Part shown: positions 1-10,994 of the stretch, piece by piece
Layout of the letters: each line of letters begins with the position of its first letter
Position numbering within the stretch: position 1 is the stretch's first letter
Assembly: GCA_021018995.1 (NCBI GenBank)
Contig: CM037596.1
Span: forward strand, 101,911,416 to 101,975,415
DNA length: 64,000 nt
Source of the DNA: Chloranthus sessilifolius
Lineage: Eukaryota > Streptophyta > Magnoliopsida > Chloranthales > Chloranthaceae
Reading direction: 5' to 3'
Notes under the pieces: generated by a model
Database searches by the model: none
Told to the model about the DNA's origin: nothing
What the model saw: the letters and a program-made list of their open reading frames with translations, nothing else
Program-made: the position numbers and the translations under genes

Positions 1-423
1 TCCTCATCATGCGCTCAGCTCGGATGGCGGAAATAATAGGTGCAACGCTCGGATTTGACTCGCAAAATCGAAATGATTTCATCTTCGGTGGTCGAAGGTT
101 ACGATCTTCCGTAAATTGATCCACATTCGCATGGTATGCGACAACCAATCCATCCCGAGAATCACGTCGAACCTCGCCATTTTCAGGTAATCATGTGGTC
201 ATTGTCTCGTGGTCATCAACTATCACGATCACGCTTTGCACATCAGATTCAGGCCGAGCTTCTGTAGGAACCTTCACATCCAAGACAAACGCAAGGGGTT
301 TGGGTACAATGCTCATCTTCTCGGAGAAAAGAGGAGTAATGAACGAGTGACTAGACCCAGGGTCTATTAATACTCGTGCTTCAATTTTACTTGAGTCGCT
401 TCCACAACTCATCATAAGTGTAC
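1..423 (-). pseudogene. Retropepsin-like aspartic protease of element 1 (partial)
   Basis: The minus strand encodes ARVLIDPGSSHSFITPLF, whose LIDPGSSHSF is the plant Ty3/gypsy form of the D-[TS]-G protease active site (D-P-G-S/T). In another frame near 140-180 it encodes ARFDVILGMDWL, the conserved ILGMDWL hydrophobic flap motif. The two parts are separated by a frameshift near 190. The protease would process the Gag-Pol polyprotein. It follows the intron-like insert directly and runs off the left edge. Confidence 0.85.
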
Positions 424-560
424 CTTAATTAAAAAGTTTGTCATTAATTATGTATGCTTATATGCAATGATGTTATTGTATTTTCAATGTATTGACAAGG
501 AATATATAATTCAATCAATAAAATTTAATACTAAAAGTAAAATCTGAACTTTAAAAATAC
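424..560 (-). other. Intron-like 137-nt insert between gag and protease
   Basis: On the minus strand the insert begins GTATTTTTAAAG and ends TTAATTAAG. It is very AT-rich, has GT-AG ends, and is bounded by the direct repeat AAGGTA (plus-strand TACCTT at 421-426 and 558-563). Removing it joins ...DVVQ-G-TLMMSCG..., the sequence expected at this point in such polyproteins, and puts the zinc knuckle and protease in one frame; retaining it gives a frameshift. It is either a spliceosomal intron or a small insertion whose target duplication created splice sites. Confidence 0.65.
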
Positions 561-1833
561 CTTGGACCACGTCATTCGATGTTTGGGCATTTTGCGCAGT
601 CACCGCATAGACTCGACCTTGAACTGTAGGTCGCGTCGACTTTTGCGTAGAGACTGTCGTAGTCCGTCCTTTCTCAACAATAGGACAATCCTTGATCATA
701 TGACCAACCTGTCCACACCTGAAGCATGCTCCAGTGTTAAAATGCGCAATCCTCTTTTATGTGTTTTCCCACATCTTGCACACGTGGAGTAGAAGCAGAG
801 AGTAACATGATCCCCTCGTTGAACCTTGAGCCACGAAGCTCCACTCGCATGAGTGCTCCCAGCTACGAATGGTTGTCCCGTGACGAACTCTGCGGTCTCG
901 ATATGAAGACGCGTCGGTCAAGCAGCAATGGTCTAGAGTATGATGGTGACTAGGGTAGGAGGAGGTCTAGAGAACCTCGGCTTTTTTGTTCACGCCTCAA
1001 GCACTCACGTCCCCCTGCCAAACCGATTTTTATTTCCCTGCTCTCGCCTCAGGTATTGTTTTTGGATGTCCTCCTCTGCTATTAGGGCCTTTGTCATGAC
1101 GCCAGCATACGTCTCCATCTCCCACATAGACACCCTCTCCTGAATGTTCGGCCTCAATCCTCTCAAAATTTCGAGCTCTCATCACCAGGCCCGCGTCAAG
1201 GGTGCAAATCGGAGAGTCTATCAAACTGGCCGTACTCGCGCACAGACATCTCATCCTGTTTCAGCTCGATGAACTGGACTTCCCACTGATGACGCACGAT
1301 CTTAGGAAAATATTGATCGTTGAACGTCTCCACAAACTCTGCCCAAGTCCATGGAGTATTAGGGTAGTCCTGCTCTCTCATCCTAGAAACAGACTTCCAC
1401 CACGGACTGGCCTCTCCCAAAAGTTTGAAGGATGCCCAGCGTACTTTCTCAACATCTGTACACTGCAGCACTTCAAATATCTTCTCTATCTCATCCAGCC
1501 ATGCCTCGGCTTCCATAGGATCCGTCTGCCCTGAGAATGTAGGAGGTCTCATCCTCCTGAACTCGGCGAATCCTCTGGTGATGTCCGCCACAAGATCTCT
1601 GACATCTTCTATCAATGGCTGCAGTCTGTTGGGCCATGTTAGTAGCCAAGGCTGCCAATACCTCGTCTACATTCCCTCTGTCTTGCCTAGCAGGCTCCCA
1701 AAGGCTCGCATTAGGGCCGAAGCAACTCCCTCCTCGCCATGTGAGGTGCCTACGCCTCATCTATCTCCTCAATACGAGTGACGAGGTCCCTCTATACCTC
1801 GCCCCCGCCTAAACCGGGAGGCATGATCATCAT
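561..1833 (-). pseudogene. gag: Gag polyprotein of chromovirus element 1, frameshifted
   Basis: The best-preserved piece lies at 1196-1615 and shows the plant retrotransposon gag core: FSGQTDPMEAEAWLDEIEKI, then WASFKLLGEASPWW, then WAEFVETFNDQYFP. An N-terminal piece (1491-1760) lies in another frame, and the probable start (1822-1833) is followed by in-frame stops. A zinc knuckle follows at 685-726 (CFRCGQVGHMIKDC, pattern CX2CX4HX4C), with a basic S/T/P-rich tail ending NDVVQG at the edge of the intron-like insert. Gag would form the capsid and bind template RNA. At least two frameshifts separate the pieces. Confidence 0.85.
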
Positions 1834-1898
1834 TGTTGAAAAACAATAACAATTGATCGAAGATTGTCAAGACAATCCATCCCTAGTCCTAAGATCAA

Positions 1899-1920
1899 CC
1901 TAGAGCATAGCTCGATACCA
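1899..1920 (-). other. Primer-binding site (initiator tRNA-Met type)
   Basis: The minus strand reads TGGTATCGAGCTATG directly after the 5' LTR with a one-base spacer. TGGTATC matches the tRNA-iMet primer site TGGTATCAGAGC used by most plant Ty3/gypsy elements, with one base lost before GAGC. It fixes the LTR/internal boundary and the element's orientation. Confidence 0.8.
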
Positions 1921-1921
1921 A

Positions 1922-4103
1922 TGACGTGACCCGACTTTTCCAATCCTTAAGGTATAGGAAAGGCCGGTTCATCAACTTATTGATTCGTATTCAAATGAAG
2001 GCACATAACAATGATCTAAAACAGAGGCAAAGTAGAGATAAACCATAAATCAAAAGCTTGATATAACAAATCTATCACTATGAGGACCCAACAGGAACCA
2101 CCGGTGATGCCCACTCCACCTCCTAAACTAATGGTTCACGATGATGGTTCCTCAAGTGATATCAAAAGAACAAAATAAGGCCTAGGGCCCAATATTCAAA
2201 ACAATATTCAAACAAAATACCAAAAATATAGGATCTAGAGATCAAGGGAAGAACTCCTCAGCAGGTAAATCTAATTCCTCCTCAGGAATATAGTCAGAAT
2301 CCTCCAAATCCTCCGATCCCAAATCAGTCTCAGCACCTGTGACGTATAGTCGAGGGTGAGCTACAACAACAAAGCCCAATAGAGGAAACAGATCTATTTG
2401 CATTTCATTATAAGTAAAGGTTTTTCAAAAGACAGAATTCGAATCAAATATGGTTTTCAAATGATGCTTTGCAAACGAAATCTCCATTCTAATCTGAGTT
2501 AAAACCAATACATAAATCGATGTGTTCAAATTTTACATCGAGCATGCTTCTTATATTAAATTTATAACTTAATTTTATCTCTCAAATTTCCTATAGCATG
2601 AGAGCAAGGTGCATTACCGATGGGAAAACCCTACTGACCATCGTCGTTCATGAACCCTTTTTCTGAATGCAACAAGCCCCTACGCTATGAGGGAAACTTG
2701 CGCCAAAGTTATACCGTCAACACGGTTGGTAGAATCTAGGGCATCGTTCTGACGTACCTTAAATCGAATGCAAATGCTAACGTATTTCAATACTTATATT
2801 CATAACATAGATTTTGGAAGTTACGATTCAAAAGTTCGATTCAAGATTTAGCGAGGTTACGAGGTTCAATTTGCAAAGTTCTTAGTTATAACGAAGTTTC
2901 CAAATTTTCGATTTGTGTCATATAATCGAGTTTTATTCATCTTTGTGTGCAACTGAATTTCCAAATTTATACTTTAATTTAACAAAGAAATGCAGTCTTT
3001 ACTTACAATTTAATGCAAATAACATACAAGGTTCCCCTACCTTAACAAAGAGTTTCCAACCTAGCGCAAAAAAAAGTCCTCAGCAAGGACTCCTAACAAA
3101 TAAAACCTACATATATTAACACTCTCGGTTAATATAAAACCAAAATCAAACTAAGAGATTGCGGATCAAAAATCCAACAAAAGATTTGAATGTCGAATAG
3201 ACCCTCAATTCTAATTTAATGGGGTCGAATTTGAAATTGATGGTCGATTCTAAATTCGACCCTCAATTTCAATTTACACTTCAGAGCATAAAATTGAAAA
3301 TCGACACTCGATTTTCAATTCGATGGTCGATTCAAATTGACCCTCGATTTGAAAATCGATGATTTTCTGCATGAAATTTTGTAAAAATTTGGATCTTTGA
3401 TCCTTTTCTAAATTTTTCTTTTTTTTTCGCCATTATTTTTAGCCAATAATTACCTTTATAAACTAAACAAAATACAACATAACATGTTTAACTAATGAGT
3501 TTTTAAAACCTACCTTTTGACGATATTTAGTTGTTTCCGTTGCCCCCAATCACGCATCGGAAAACATCTCAAAGCTCGCTAGCTTCAAATTTTCACTTCA
3601 CCATCCAATAAGGTGACCACGACCTCATCATCAACAACCAAATCACACAGAGGTTCTCACTCTCCACATCACTCTTCTCTTTCTATAGATCAAAATGATC
3701 CGAATACAAATCTAAGGTTAATTAATGGTTGAGATGTGAAGAGGGGTTCTAAATCTTACAAGATCTAAGATCAATGAAGCAAGGCCTTTAAGGCTTAAAT
3801 TTCCAACGAGAGATAGAGATTAATCTTCTCTTGCACTCTCTCTCTTATAACCGAAAACTAAACAAATTAATATCTAGATATTGTATTTTTGTAACTTATC
3901 TCCTAAAATAGAAAAAGTGTCCGACGCTAACCACAAACACCTACGTTATGGTGTAAGTCATCGCTTACATGACTTGCACACATCGTTTGACAAAAACCTC
4001 TTACCACTAGTCTTATCATAGCCTTATCTTACTAAAAGTCCAAAAATATTATACCGTATTTTCCGGGCACGCTTCCCGAGAAAAAAATATCAGGGATATT
4101 ACA
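1922..4103 (-). repeat. 5' LTR of chromovirus element 1 (about 2.2 kb)
   Basis: On the minus strand the LTR starts TGTAATATCCCTGATA at 4103 and ends ...CGGGTCACGTCA at 1922, with TG...CA ends, one base before the primer-binding site. The length is similar to the 2.28 kb of the 44330-48412 LTR after removing its nested insertion. At 3190-3360 it carries a run of TCGA-centred inverted repeats such as ggtcgattctaaattcgacc. No target duplication can be checked because the other end is outside the window. Confidence 0.85.
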
Positions 4104-4662
4104 GATCCACTTGTTCTTGTAGGGATGTGGATTCCTCTTGCAGTCATCCCAAGTTTGTTCTCGCAACTCTCTCCAAATTCATTACACAGTTAGGCACTTT
4201 TCTAGAGATGCTCTATGTCCTAAGATCTTGGACTGCACCCGATCCGCATCACACTTTGGGTGAGAGCAGGGTCATTTGATAACTGAATTTTTGTTGTCAT
4301 CAGCCACGACCTCAGTTAGAAACTCTCAAAAGTTGGTTCCAAAAGCTGTCATCAGCCACGACCCGATCCGCATCACACTATGGTTCCAAAAGTTGAACTA
4401 CTACTTCCCCTAAAACTTGAACTCAGTTAGAAACTCTCAACATTGCAAATGGCAATTTGAAACTAGATAATTTCCTCTTGCACTCTAAACTATTCTATGA
4501 AGGCAACAATATCCAATCAAAATTTCATCCACTAATATATAAGTTCTCTCTGAAAAACTTTCTGGTTGCAATTTACAAATTTTGTATATTATATATATTT
4601 TTTTGGTGAGTTTTTCTTATGTATAACATCCTCCTAACAAATTTTGCATCCTTGTGATCTAT
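4104..4662. other. Non-coding stretch right of element 1
   Basis: There is no recognisable exon. The phrases catcagccacgacc and actcagttagaaactctcaa each occur twice within 4310-4440, a small local duplication. The stretch ends at the splice acceptor of the CCT exon. Confidence 0.5.
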
Positions 4663-4664
4663 AG

Positions 4665-4779
4665 GTTTGGGAAAAAAATACGATATGCTTCTCGTAAAGC
4701 TAGAGCAGATACCAGAAAACGTGTGAAAGGGAGGTTTGTGAAGGCTGGTGAGGCTTATGACTATGATCCTCTGGGTTAG
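4665..4779 (+). pseudogene. CCT-domain terminal exon of a CONSTANS-like (BBX) gene fragment
   Basis: After a plausible acceptor (gatctatag) the frame reads [16 protein letters not shown], then [20 protein letters not shown], then LG and TAG. This is the second half of the CCT motif (consensus [18 protein letters not shown]). The tail [10 protein letters not shown] is, from memory, typical of the COL6/COL16 group. In intact genes the CCT motif mediates nuclear import and binding to NF-Y partners. The first half of the motif, the B-boxes and upstream exons are not visible in the 560 bases between this exon and element 1, so I treat it as a relic exon of a host gene, perhaps cut by the retrotransposon. 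Confidence 0.8.
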
Positions 4780-5474
4780 AGGTTGCTGACTCATTTGTTA
4801 GATTTACTTTCCATCATAGTGCAAGGCCTACTTAGCTACAGTATCAAAGAATCCTGGATTCGAAATGTTCAGTTCAGCATACACATATCCTGTCAGCTCT
4901 ATTTGAAGAGATAGATTGTAAAGCGGCTGAAATTGTAGAAGCAAAGAGTGATCTCCTCAAAAGTTCTTCCTAACTCAGTTTAAATCATAGAAATTGCCGA
5001 GGTAGAAAAGAAAAAAAGATGATTTTTCAATTAGGTGGTCTACATTAAAATAGGTTTGCTAGGACGGAGTCGAGCTTCTTTTTGTCCTTCTTGTTTTTTT
5101 AAATTCATTTGCCAAGAGTTGCTGCTAGACAGGTTATTTTTGCTTCCTTGTAAAGTTGCAAGCTGATTTTGCTATAATCTTTTGCCTTTTTAAATTTGCC
5201 AGAACTTCATCAGAAGCTTTTGGCTCTACTTCATTCTCAATTGCATGGGTATTAAATGCAGCCAATTGTTAATGGACAGCTTTCTGCCAGTGATTGAGAA
5301 ACTGTTTCATAAATACATCTCATTCATGGCAAGATGGTTAAAAGATGACATATATAAGGTCGTTAAGCATATAGCCATCTAACCATCGAATCATGTCAAA
5401 AGCTATTTTTACAGATTTCAAGGCCCCTGATATCACCAAAGTCAGATTCCATGATATTGATGGGTGTAAAATTA
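4780..5474. other. Spacer with no gene seen
   Basis: AT-rich spacer after the CCT stop codon. It may include the old 3' UTR. I see no conserved frame in it. Confidence 0.4.
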
Positions 5475-5740
5475 AAGGGATAATTAGAGAAACATGCCTC
5501 AAAAACAAACTTTTTGGTAAACAATAACCAACTTCAAACGCTTTGAATACATTGCTTTCACGGATTTGGAAACTTCAAAATCCGTGAAAGCATTGTTTTT
5601 TAGAAACTTTTTAGAAAAATATGTCCACGGTATTTTGAAGTCTCAAAATCCGTGAAAGCATTGTATTTCTAAAACGTTTGAATTTGGGTATTTTTTGCCA
5701 AAAAGTTTGTTTTTGAGGCATTACTTTCTAAAGTGCCCTT
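5475..5740. mobile_element. MITE-like foldback element with long terminal inverted repeats
   Basis: The left arm contains ATGCCTCAAAAACAAAC followed by TTTTTGG; the right arm (5695-5740) is its reverse complement, with AAGGG/CCCTT at the extremities. Inside, TTTCACGGATTT and AAATCCGTGAAA form further inverted repeats at 5557-5592 and 5646-5662. There is no coding capacity. I could not settle a target-site duplication, so the superfamily is open. Confidence 0.6.
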
Positions 5741-6227
5741 ATTTAGAAAATAAAAAATATCTCTTAGTTTTTTGTTCTTTTGACGTGATTCTTAGTTGTC
5801 GCGGGGAACTCCTCATTACACCTTAAATGGGTACTTTATCTCACACGACCACTTTAAATGATCACGTGAAATGCTTAGTCACTAATTCAATGAAGGCCGA
5901 CTTAAGTTTAATGGCTCATTTGTGGGTCTTGATAGAGCGGAGAAAGAGATTATTCGATTGGAATAAGATTAATTTTATCATTTTCTTTCCAAAATTATTA
6001 TGGGTTTTTACCTTTTGTCGCTATTGTTGCTGTCATACTGGTAATGAGGTGTGTTGAATTTTTAATTTCTGTACTTCAGATACATCCCTACAGCAATTAC
6101 AAGTAAGATATGATAGTCAAGTTCATGTATGAGTAGATATAAGTCGGCACAGATTTCTCGTTGACAGTGGTTTCATCACTCCCAAATTCTCCCAATCTGC
6201 CATGTTACAATGCTTACTTAGAAATCT

Positions 6228-6290
6228 ATTGAATTTGGGTATTTTTCGCTAAAAAGTTTGTTTTTGAGGCATTATTTTCTTAAGTGCTCT
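6228..6290. repeat. Second, partial copy of the 5475-5740 MITE terminus
   Basis: The stretch gaatttgggtatttttcgct followed by aaaaagtttgtttttgaggc repeats the right arm at 5688-5722 almost exactly, about 540 bases downstream and in the same orientation. No matching left arm is seen nearby. Confidence 0.6.
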
Positions 6291-6523
6291 AAAGCCTCTG
6301 AAGCTTCATATGTCGGTGGGGCACCCACCCCATTAATCCTTCTTCCTATGCTTTCAATGAAAAGAGCCGTTATATTTGCAAACTTGGTATGTTATGAGGA
6401 TTTAATATTGTTGCTCTCAATATTCCAAAGGTGCATCTTCATTGTTTTGTCTAATCAATCGAAAATACACGTTGCATTAGAAGAAAAACATAAGGGAAAA
6501 CGGATTAAGATCTGGGTGTATCC

Positions 6524-7037
6524 TTAGTTGTCGCCGTCATCGCTACCAGCGCCATTCTCTTCATCATCGTTTTCCTCGGTGTCTCCGTTATTGTCGTTAA
6601 TGTGCTCATCATTTGCCCTGTGTGGCATAAGTTCTCTGCCAAGGGCAACCATACCGCTCATTGCCTGCAACCATTAATAATACGATTAGGAGTTGCATTT
6701 ACAAATAAATATATGTAAAACCTAACAAAAAATGATTATTTATGTGCTTACAATCCAATCACTATAATCGAATTGCAACACGATGAGTTCGCCCGATACG
6801 ATAATCCTCGGTGATCGGAGGTTCATGGGACTAACGATCATGACGTTCCTAGCATTCACCGTCGGTAGCGGCTCGACCTCGATGAACTAGGCACGAAAGC
6901 GATTGAATATTTTCGACCGCTTGCCCAAAAGAAAGTCGATTAAGAACTAAGACTTCGAATCTTACGGCTCTCCTCTCTCTCAAAATGTTTACCATGATAG
7001 CCATGCGTGCCTCATTGTGTGGATCAACACTAGCCAT
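6524..7037 (-). pseudogene. NSE4 C-terminal-domain mini-gene, copy A (one frameshift)
   Basis: NSE4 is the kleisin subunit of the nuclear SMC5/6 DNA-repair complex. Copy A starts at ATG 7037 and encodes the Nse4_C signature VLNRLSFGQAVENIQSLSCL. After a one-base frame change near 6850 it continues with IIVSGELIVLQFDYSDWI, then a GT-AG intron (6665-6751, 87 nt), then an exon encoding AMSGMVALGRELMPHR and an acidic tail ending at TAA 6524-6526. F-D-Y-x-D-W and ELMPHR are landmarks of plant NSE4 C-termini. The N-terminal kleisin half is absent. The frameshift may be real decay or an intron boundary I have not resolved. Confidence 0.7.
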
Positions 7038-7039
7038 CC

Positions 7040-9080
7040 GATCGATGATGAAAAAGTAGAAAGCTTTGCAACTAAATTACGCTTACAAATTGATTGCAAA
7101 AACTGGGCTTAACAACAAAACACACAACTTTGCCTGATTTTCTTTTGTTGTAAAGCTCTCTATAAATATTAGAGTGATGTACTATTGAAGCACAACATTG
7201 CCCAATTTATGGTTTGATCTAACATGTAATAACCTTTGAAAAGACACAGGTCGATGTGATAGGGTACCTCTATTATTAGATTTAAAACCTTTAATTTGAA
7301 CACCCGATTTTCTTAAGGTACCTCTAATTGCATCCTTACAATGAAATTGTAAGGGTACCTCTAATTGCACCCATGACTATGTTGTAACACCCACATTTCG
7401 TACCTATTAAAACAAATGATTGCATCTGATCAATAGATCGAGGTAATGTTTTATCCAGATATTTTCGAAAAAATAGATCTTCAAATCATGGAACATGTAT
7501 CGGATGGTCAATTTATGAGTACACATGTCACGAATTTAAAAAAGAAGGCCACAAACTCACGTTTGACAGTGAAACGTGTCATATGAGTGGAGGGGTATTT
7601 TTTAGGGATATTTTGCACATATAATAATAATTAATCGTCGAAATGAAAAATCAACCATATGATAGGTGCGGCATGATCTTATGATCCATTGTGTGAAAGA
7701 TCGGAGAAAAACAGATCTCCACCATTTGATCCAAGGCAGTCAATTGTTTTCAAGGGGTTTCCAATGAAGGTGCTTCCAGAGATTCCGTGCGCACTAATAG
7801 AGGTATCCATTTAAGTAGGGGTGACAATTGGCCGAGCTCGGGCCTCTAAGTATACTATAAACGGGGCCATATCTGCTATGCGATGGCACACATCAGACGG
7901 TCCATATCTGCTATGTGATTATTGCATGGCACACATCAGTTGGCCCATATTGCTATGCGATGGCACACATGAGACGACCCATATTCCATTTGTACATATC
8001 ACATGTCCCTAAAACACCAAGTCTTTCTTTACATTAGACGCAATCACACATTAGACGGCCCATATTGCATGGCACATATCAGACAGCCCATACTTAAATG
8101 CGATGGCGCACATGAGACAGCCCATATTCCATTTTTATCTAGGCGAGGGGTTTTCAATTTGATACCATGGTCGCGAGCCTCTTTGAAAAATACATTTTTA
8201 ACATGTTACCTATCTTTAGCATGCGCACGATGGGACACATCAGAGTAATCGGTCCCCACGCTGCAGTTTGGGAAACGTCCCCAAAACTCTCACATGCCAC
8301 TCTTGCCCTCTCTTTGATCACAAGCCTACAATGGTTGAAATAGACACCTGGAGGACAAATAAAAAAATTGTTTTATGAATGCTAGTCTAGTGGTACCTAC
8401 TAGTACAACCTATTACTAACACCTCCTACCTAGTAGTAGGTCTACTGACACCTATTATTACCCCTAGAAACCTATCAAATATCTATAGGAATTGAGGTGC
8501 ACCAGCTCGTTTGCAAAGCACCAACATTTCAAACCTTGTTTGTTGAAAGGGACCATTTGGTAATAGGCATCAACTCGTTTGCAAAGCACTAACATCTCAA
8601 ACCTTGTTTACTCTTGGACTGCTTAAAATCATATGATGGAGATCATGTTTCACCATGAACTTCTACTTACATTTCATGATGGAGATCGTTTATCATCACA
8701 ACCAGGATCTTGAGATCATGGGCCTACCATCAGACGGTCGATGTTTCATTTCTAGTGCTACACATCAGACGGCTAGTGACCTGCCTTAAAATCAATCCAC
8801 AAGCACTAGATTTTAAGGTAACTTTTTTGGGTGTGTACCGCATGAAATAAAAAAGTAACTGAATTATTGTACGATCATGTACTTAACATCCATTGTATTA
8901 AAGATTGAGACAATGAACAACCTCCATCGTCCGATTCAATATAATGAAGGTATTAATTCAAGTGAGGCGTCTATTTAAAGAGAAGTGGGTAGAAATTCAA
9001 GTGAGGCATACCTCTTCATTCATTGTTCACTTTCTCCCATCAGACGGTCGACAATAGAACGCCTCCAAAGCCTTTTTCAA
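7040..9080. other. Repeat-rich spacer between the two NSE4-like copies
   Basis: It holds a degenerate minisatellite at 7850-8250 and copies of a dispersed motif (see separate entries). At 7320-7380 the phrase gggtacctctaattgca occurs twice. Short degenerate repeats of ctactagtagta type lie at 8390-8460. No gene is seen. Confidence 0.5.
7850..8250. repeat. Degenerate minisatellite, unit about 35 bp (ggcccatat...gatggcacacatcagac)
   Basis: At least six diverged copies of a unit combining ggcccatattgctatgcga and tggcacacatcagac occur in direct order. A shorter run recurs at 10190-10240 and a longer one at 10655-10815, where the order of units and the following text (tcccatttttacgtatcaca, then taagtctttctttat) match 7975-8045. 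So part of this block was duplicated about 2.7 kb away. Confidence 0.7.
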
Positions 9081-9087
9081 TATTCAG

Positions 9088-9720
9088 ATGGTGGACGCTA
9101 CCAGGGCAAACATGAAAATAATGTTAGATATTTTAGCAGAGGAGGGATCAACTACTTACGAGAGTTTGGTTTTGAATCGTATCTCCTATGATCAAACAGT
9201 CGAGAACATGCATGCTTTTTACTATTTATTTTCCAAAGGAAAAATTGTAATCCACGAAGCAGAAGGGAAAGAATTTACTGTTTGTATGTATCTTTATAAC
9301 CCATTTAGTTTAGATATTCACAGGAAAAAATAAAATTGCTTTCATCTCTCATAGTCTTATATGGCTAGTATGCAACAGATCATGTGGACACCGTCAACGC
9401 CTCCGGGATAAAAGATGCCCCAGTGGTTCGCACAGCCGAGTTCATGCGATTAAACCAGAGACTCTGGACGGTAATCGTACTCCTCATAATGATCGGATCG
9501 CTATATGAACATCTTCTTGTCCATTATTGCACATGATTGCAATAGTAAATTTTTGTGAAATTGTCTTCTCTTTGTGCAGGAGATGAAAAATAAAGTTCCA
9601 TCAGGGTGTGAATTGATGCCGCACCGGGTGCCGAGCGAGGATCATGACATCTTTAGTACAAACTTCGCAATCGCATTCGGTAGCGAAGGGGGATACTTTA
9701 TTTTCGTAGATCGGGCATGA
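9088..9720 (+). CDS. NSE4 C-terminal-domain mini-gene, copy B (three exons, intact frame)
   Basis: Exons 9088-9283, 9379-9470 and 9580-9720 with GT-AG introns of 95 and 109 nt join to 429 nt, encoding 142 residues plus TGA. The protein has the Nse4_C signature VLNRISYDQTVENMHAFYYL near residues 28-47 and SGCELMPHRVPSEDH near residue 102-116. The first Met aligns with the first Met of copy A (M-x-x-x-x-x-x-x-M-x-I-M), so both copies lack the N-terminal kleisin region at the same point. The middle region (EFMRLNQRLWT) has diverged from the usual FRFDxxDW. The start is preceded by tattcag, an acceptor-like site, so an upstream non-coding exon is possible. If expressed it might bind an SMC5 head without bridging; that is inference. 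Confidence 0.7.
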
Positions 9721-10977
9721 GACTATTGTAATGGTCGTCACTTTCTATATCAGATGGAATTGGACGCCTTTCTCTTTAATAAGAGTGTCATCTGTATTAA
9801 TACAATCAAATGTGTCTGGTGTGTTTGAATTTACGACATTTTAAAGATAACTCTCTTGAAGCACATGAGCATGGTGTGTGCCATTCACTGTATTCACCCA
9901 AATGAGCATGATGTGTGCCATGTGATTTTACGGTCACGAGAGGTCCATTAAGGACGGCGTTTTGATGTGTAACCGGTCTCCATTGCTTCAGATTAGCTGA
10001 TATAAATAGTATTTAGGGTACCTACACCTAAGATCATTGATTGCTTCAGATTGGATGATAGAGATCAGATGAAATAGATTTTGTTTAGGGTACCTAAACA
10101 TAAAACCATTGATTGCTTCAGATTGGATAGCACACATCATGCTAGAACGTGACTACAGGGCTACATCGATGGGAGCGAAAAGCGATTTTCATCACTTGAG
10201 AAACGACTCATATTGCATGACACACATTGGACGGCCCATATCTGATCATGGGTCAAAAGCTCGGTTTTGATTTCAGTTTCGTTCACGACCCAAACCGTAA
10301 ATTGGTCAAATTTGCGGTAAATTTTGGATTTTTTTCAAAATATGCTCTGAACTTTACCGAACTTTGCTGAACTTTGTATTATTGATTTTTTTTTAACTCT
10401 TTAATATTATGAGAAGCAAAATAAATCAGATCTGGGTTTTTTAAAGTAGAAAAACATTTCAAAAATGCAGAGATGAACTCTCGGCTGATAATTTGAAATT
10501 ATCGACTGATATTTTAGAAAATCATATTTTTGGCCGATAATTTCTCTTTTTCCGGTGGGGTGGGGGGGATTTTTTATTATTTTCAGGCTCGGTCTTGACC
10601 GAAATCAAGAAGTCTTGGCTGAAAATTTGAATTTTCGGCCGAGATTTTGATCCATGTATCTGATGTGCGATGGCACACATGGGACGACCCATATTTGCTA
10701 TGCGATTATTGCATGGCACACATTAGACGGCCCATATTGCTATTCATTCCATTTTTACGTATCACACGTCCCTAAAATTATAAGTCTTTCTTTATATTCG
10801 GTGCAATCACTTCAAAAACGTGTGCAAGTAATGGCTCCCGTTATTAATTTATTTTTTAATTCTTTGGTTCACTGATTTTTACGGTCCCAAAAGTGAGGCC
10901 TCTATTTCGATTCCCGCCCAACCAATAACAAAAACAAGGTTTGAAATTTGAATTAAAAACCTCATGGGTCTCTTCGG
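9721..10977. other. Repeat-rich spacer
   Basis: It contains copies of the dispersed motif cattgattgcttcagattgg at 10035-10060 and 10108-10128, a stretch of tttcggc-type short inverted repeats at 10480-10640, and the second minisatellite block at 10655-10815. No gene is recognised. Confidence 0.45.
10655..10815. repeat. Second block of the gatggcacacatcagac minisatellite
   Basis: Units gatggcacacatgggacg, ttgcatggcacacatta and gacggcccatattgctat are followed by the same non-repeat text as at 7975-8045, indicating segmental duplication rather than independent growth. Confidence 0.65.
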
Positions 10978-10994
10978 TTGGCTACAAGTGTTAA

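Larger units (their letters stand above)
1..4103 (-). mobile_element. Ty3/gypsy chromovirus-type LTR retrotransposon, 5' half (element 1)
   Basis: Reading the minus strand from right to left there is a 5' LTR (4103-1922), a primer-binding site (1920-1899), gag with a CCHC knuckle, then protease, and the element leaves the window at base 1. RT, integrase and 3' LTR would lie further left. The LTR resembles the 3' LTR of the second chromovirus at 44330-48412: both share the stretch around the 3' LTR end (gaaaggccggttc), the block acctgtgacgtatagtcga, and the block caagcccctacg followed by atgagggaaactt. They are therefore the same family. Coding parts carry frameshifts and stops, so this copy is dead. 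Confidence 0.88.
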
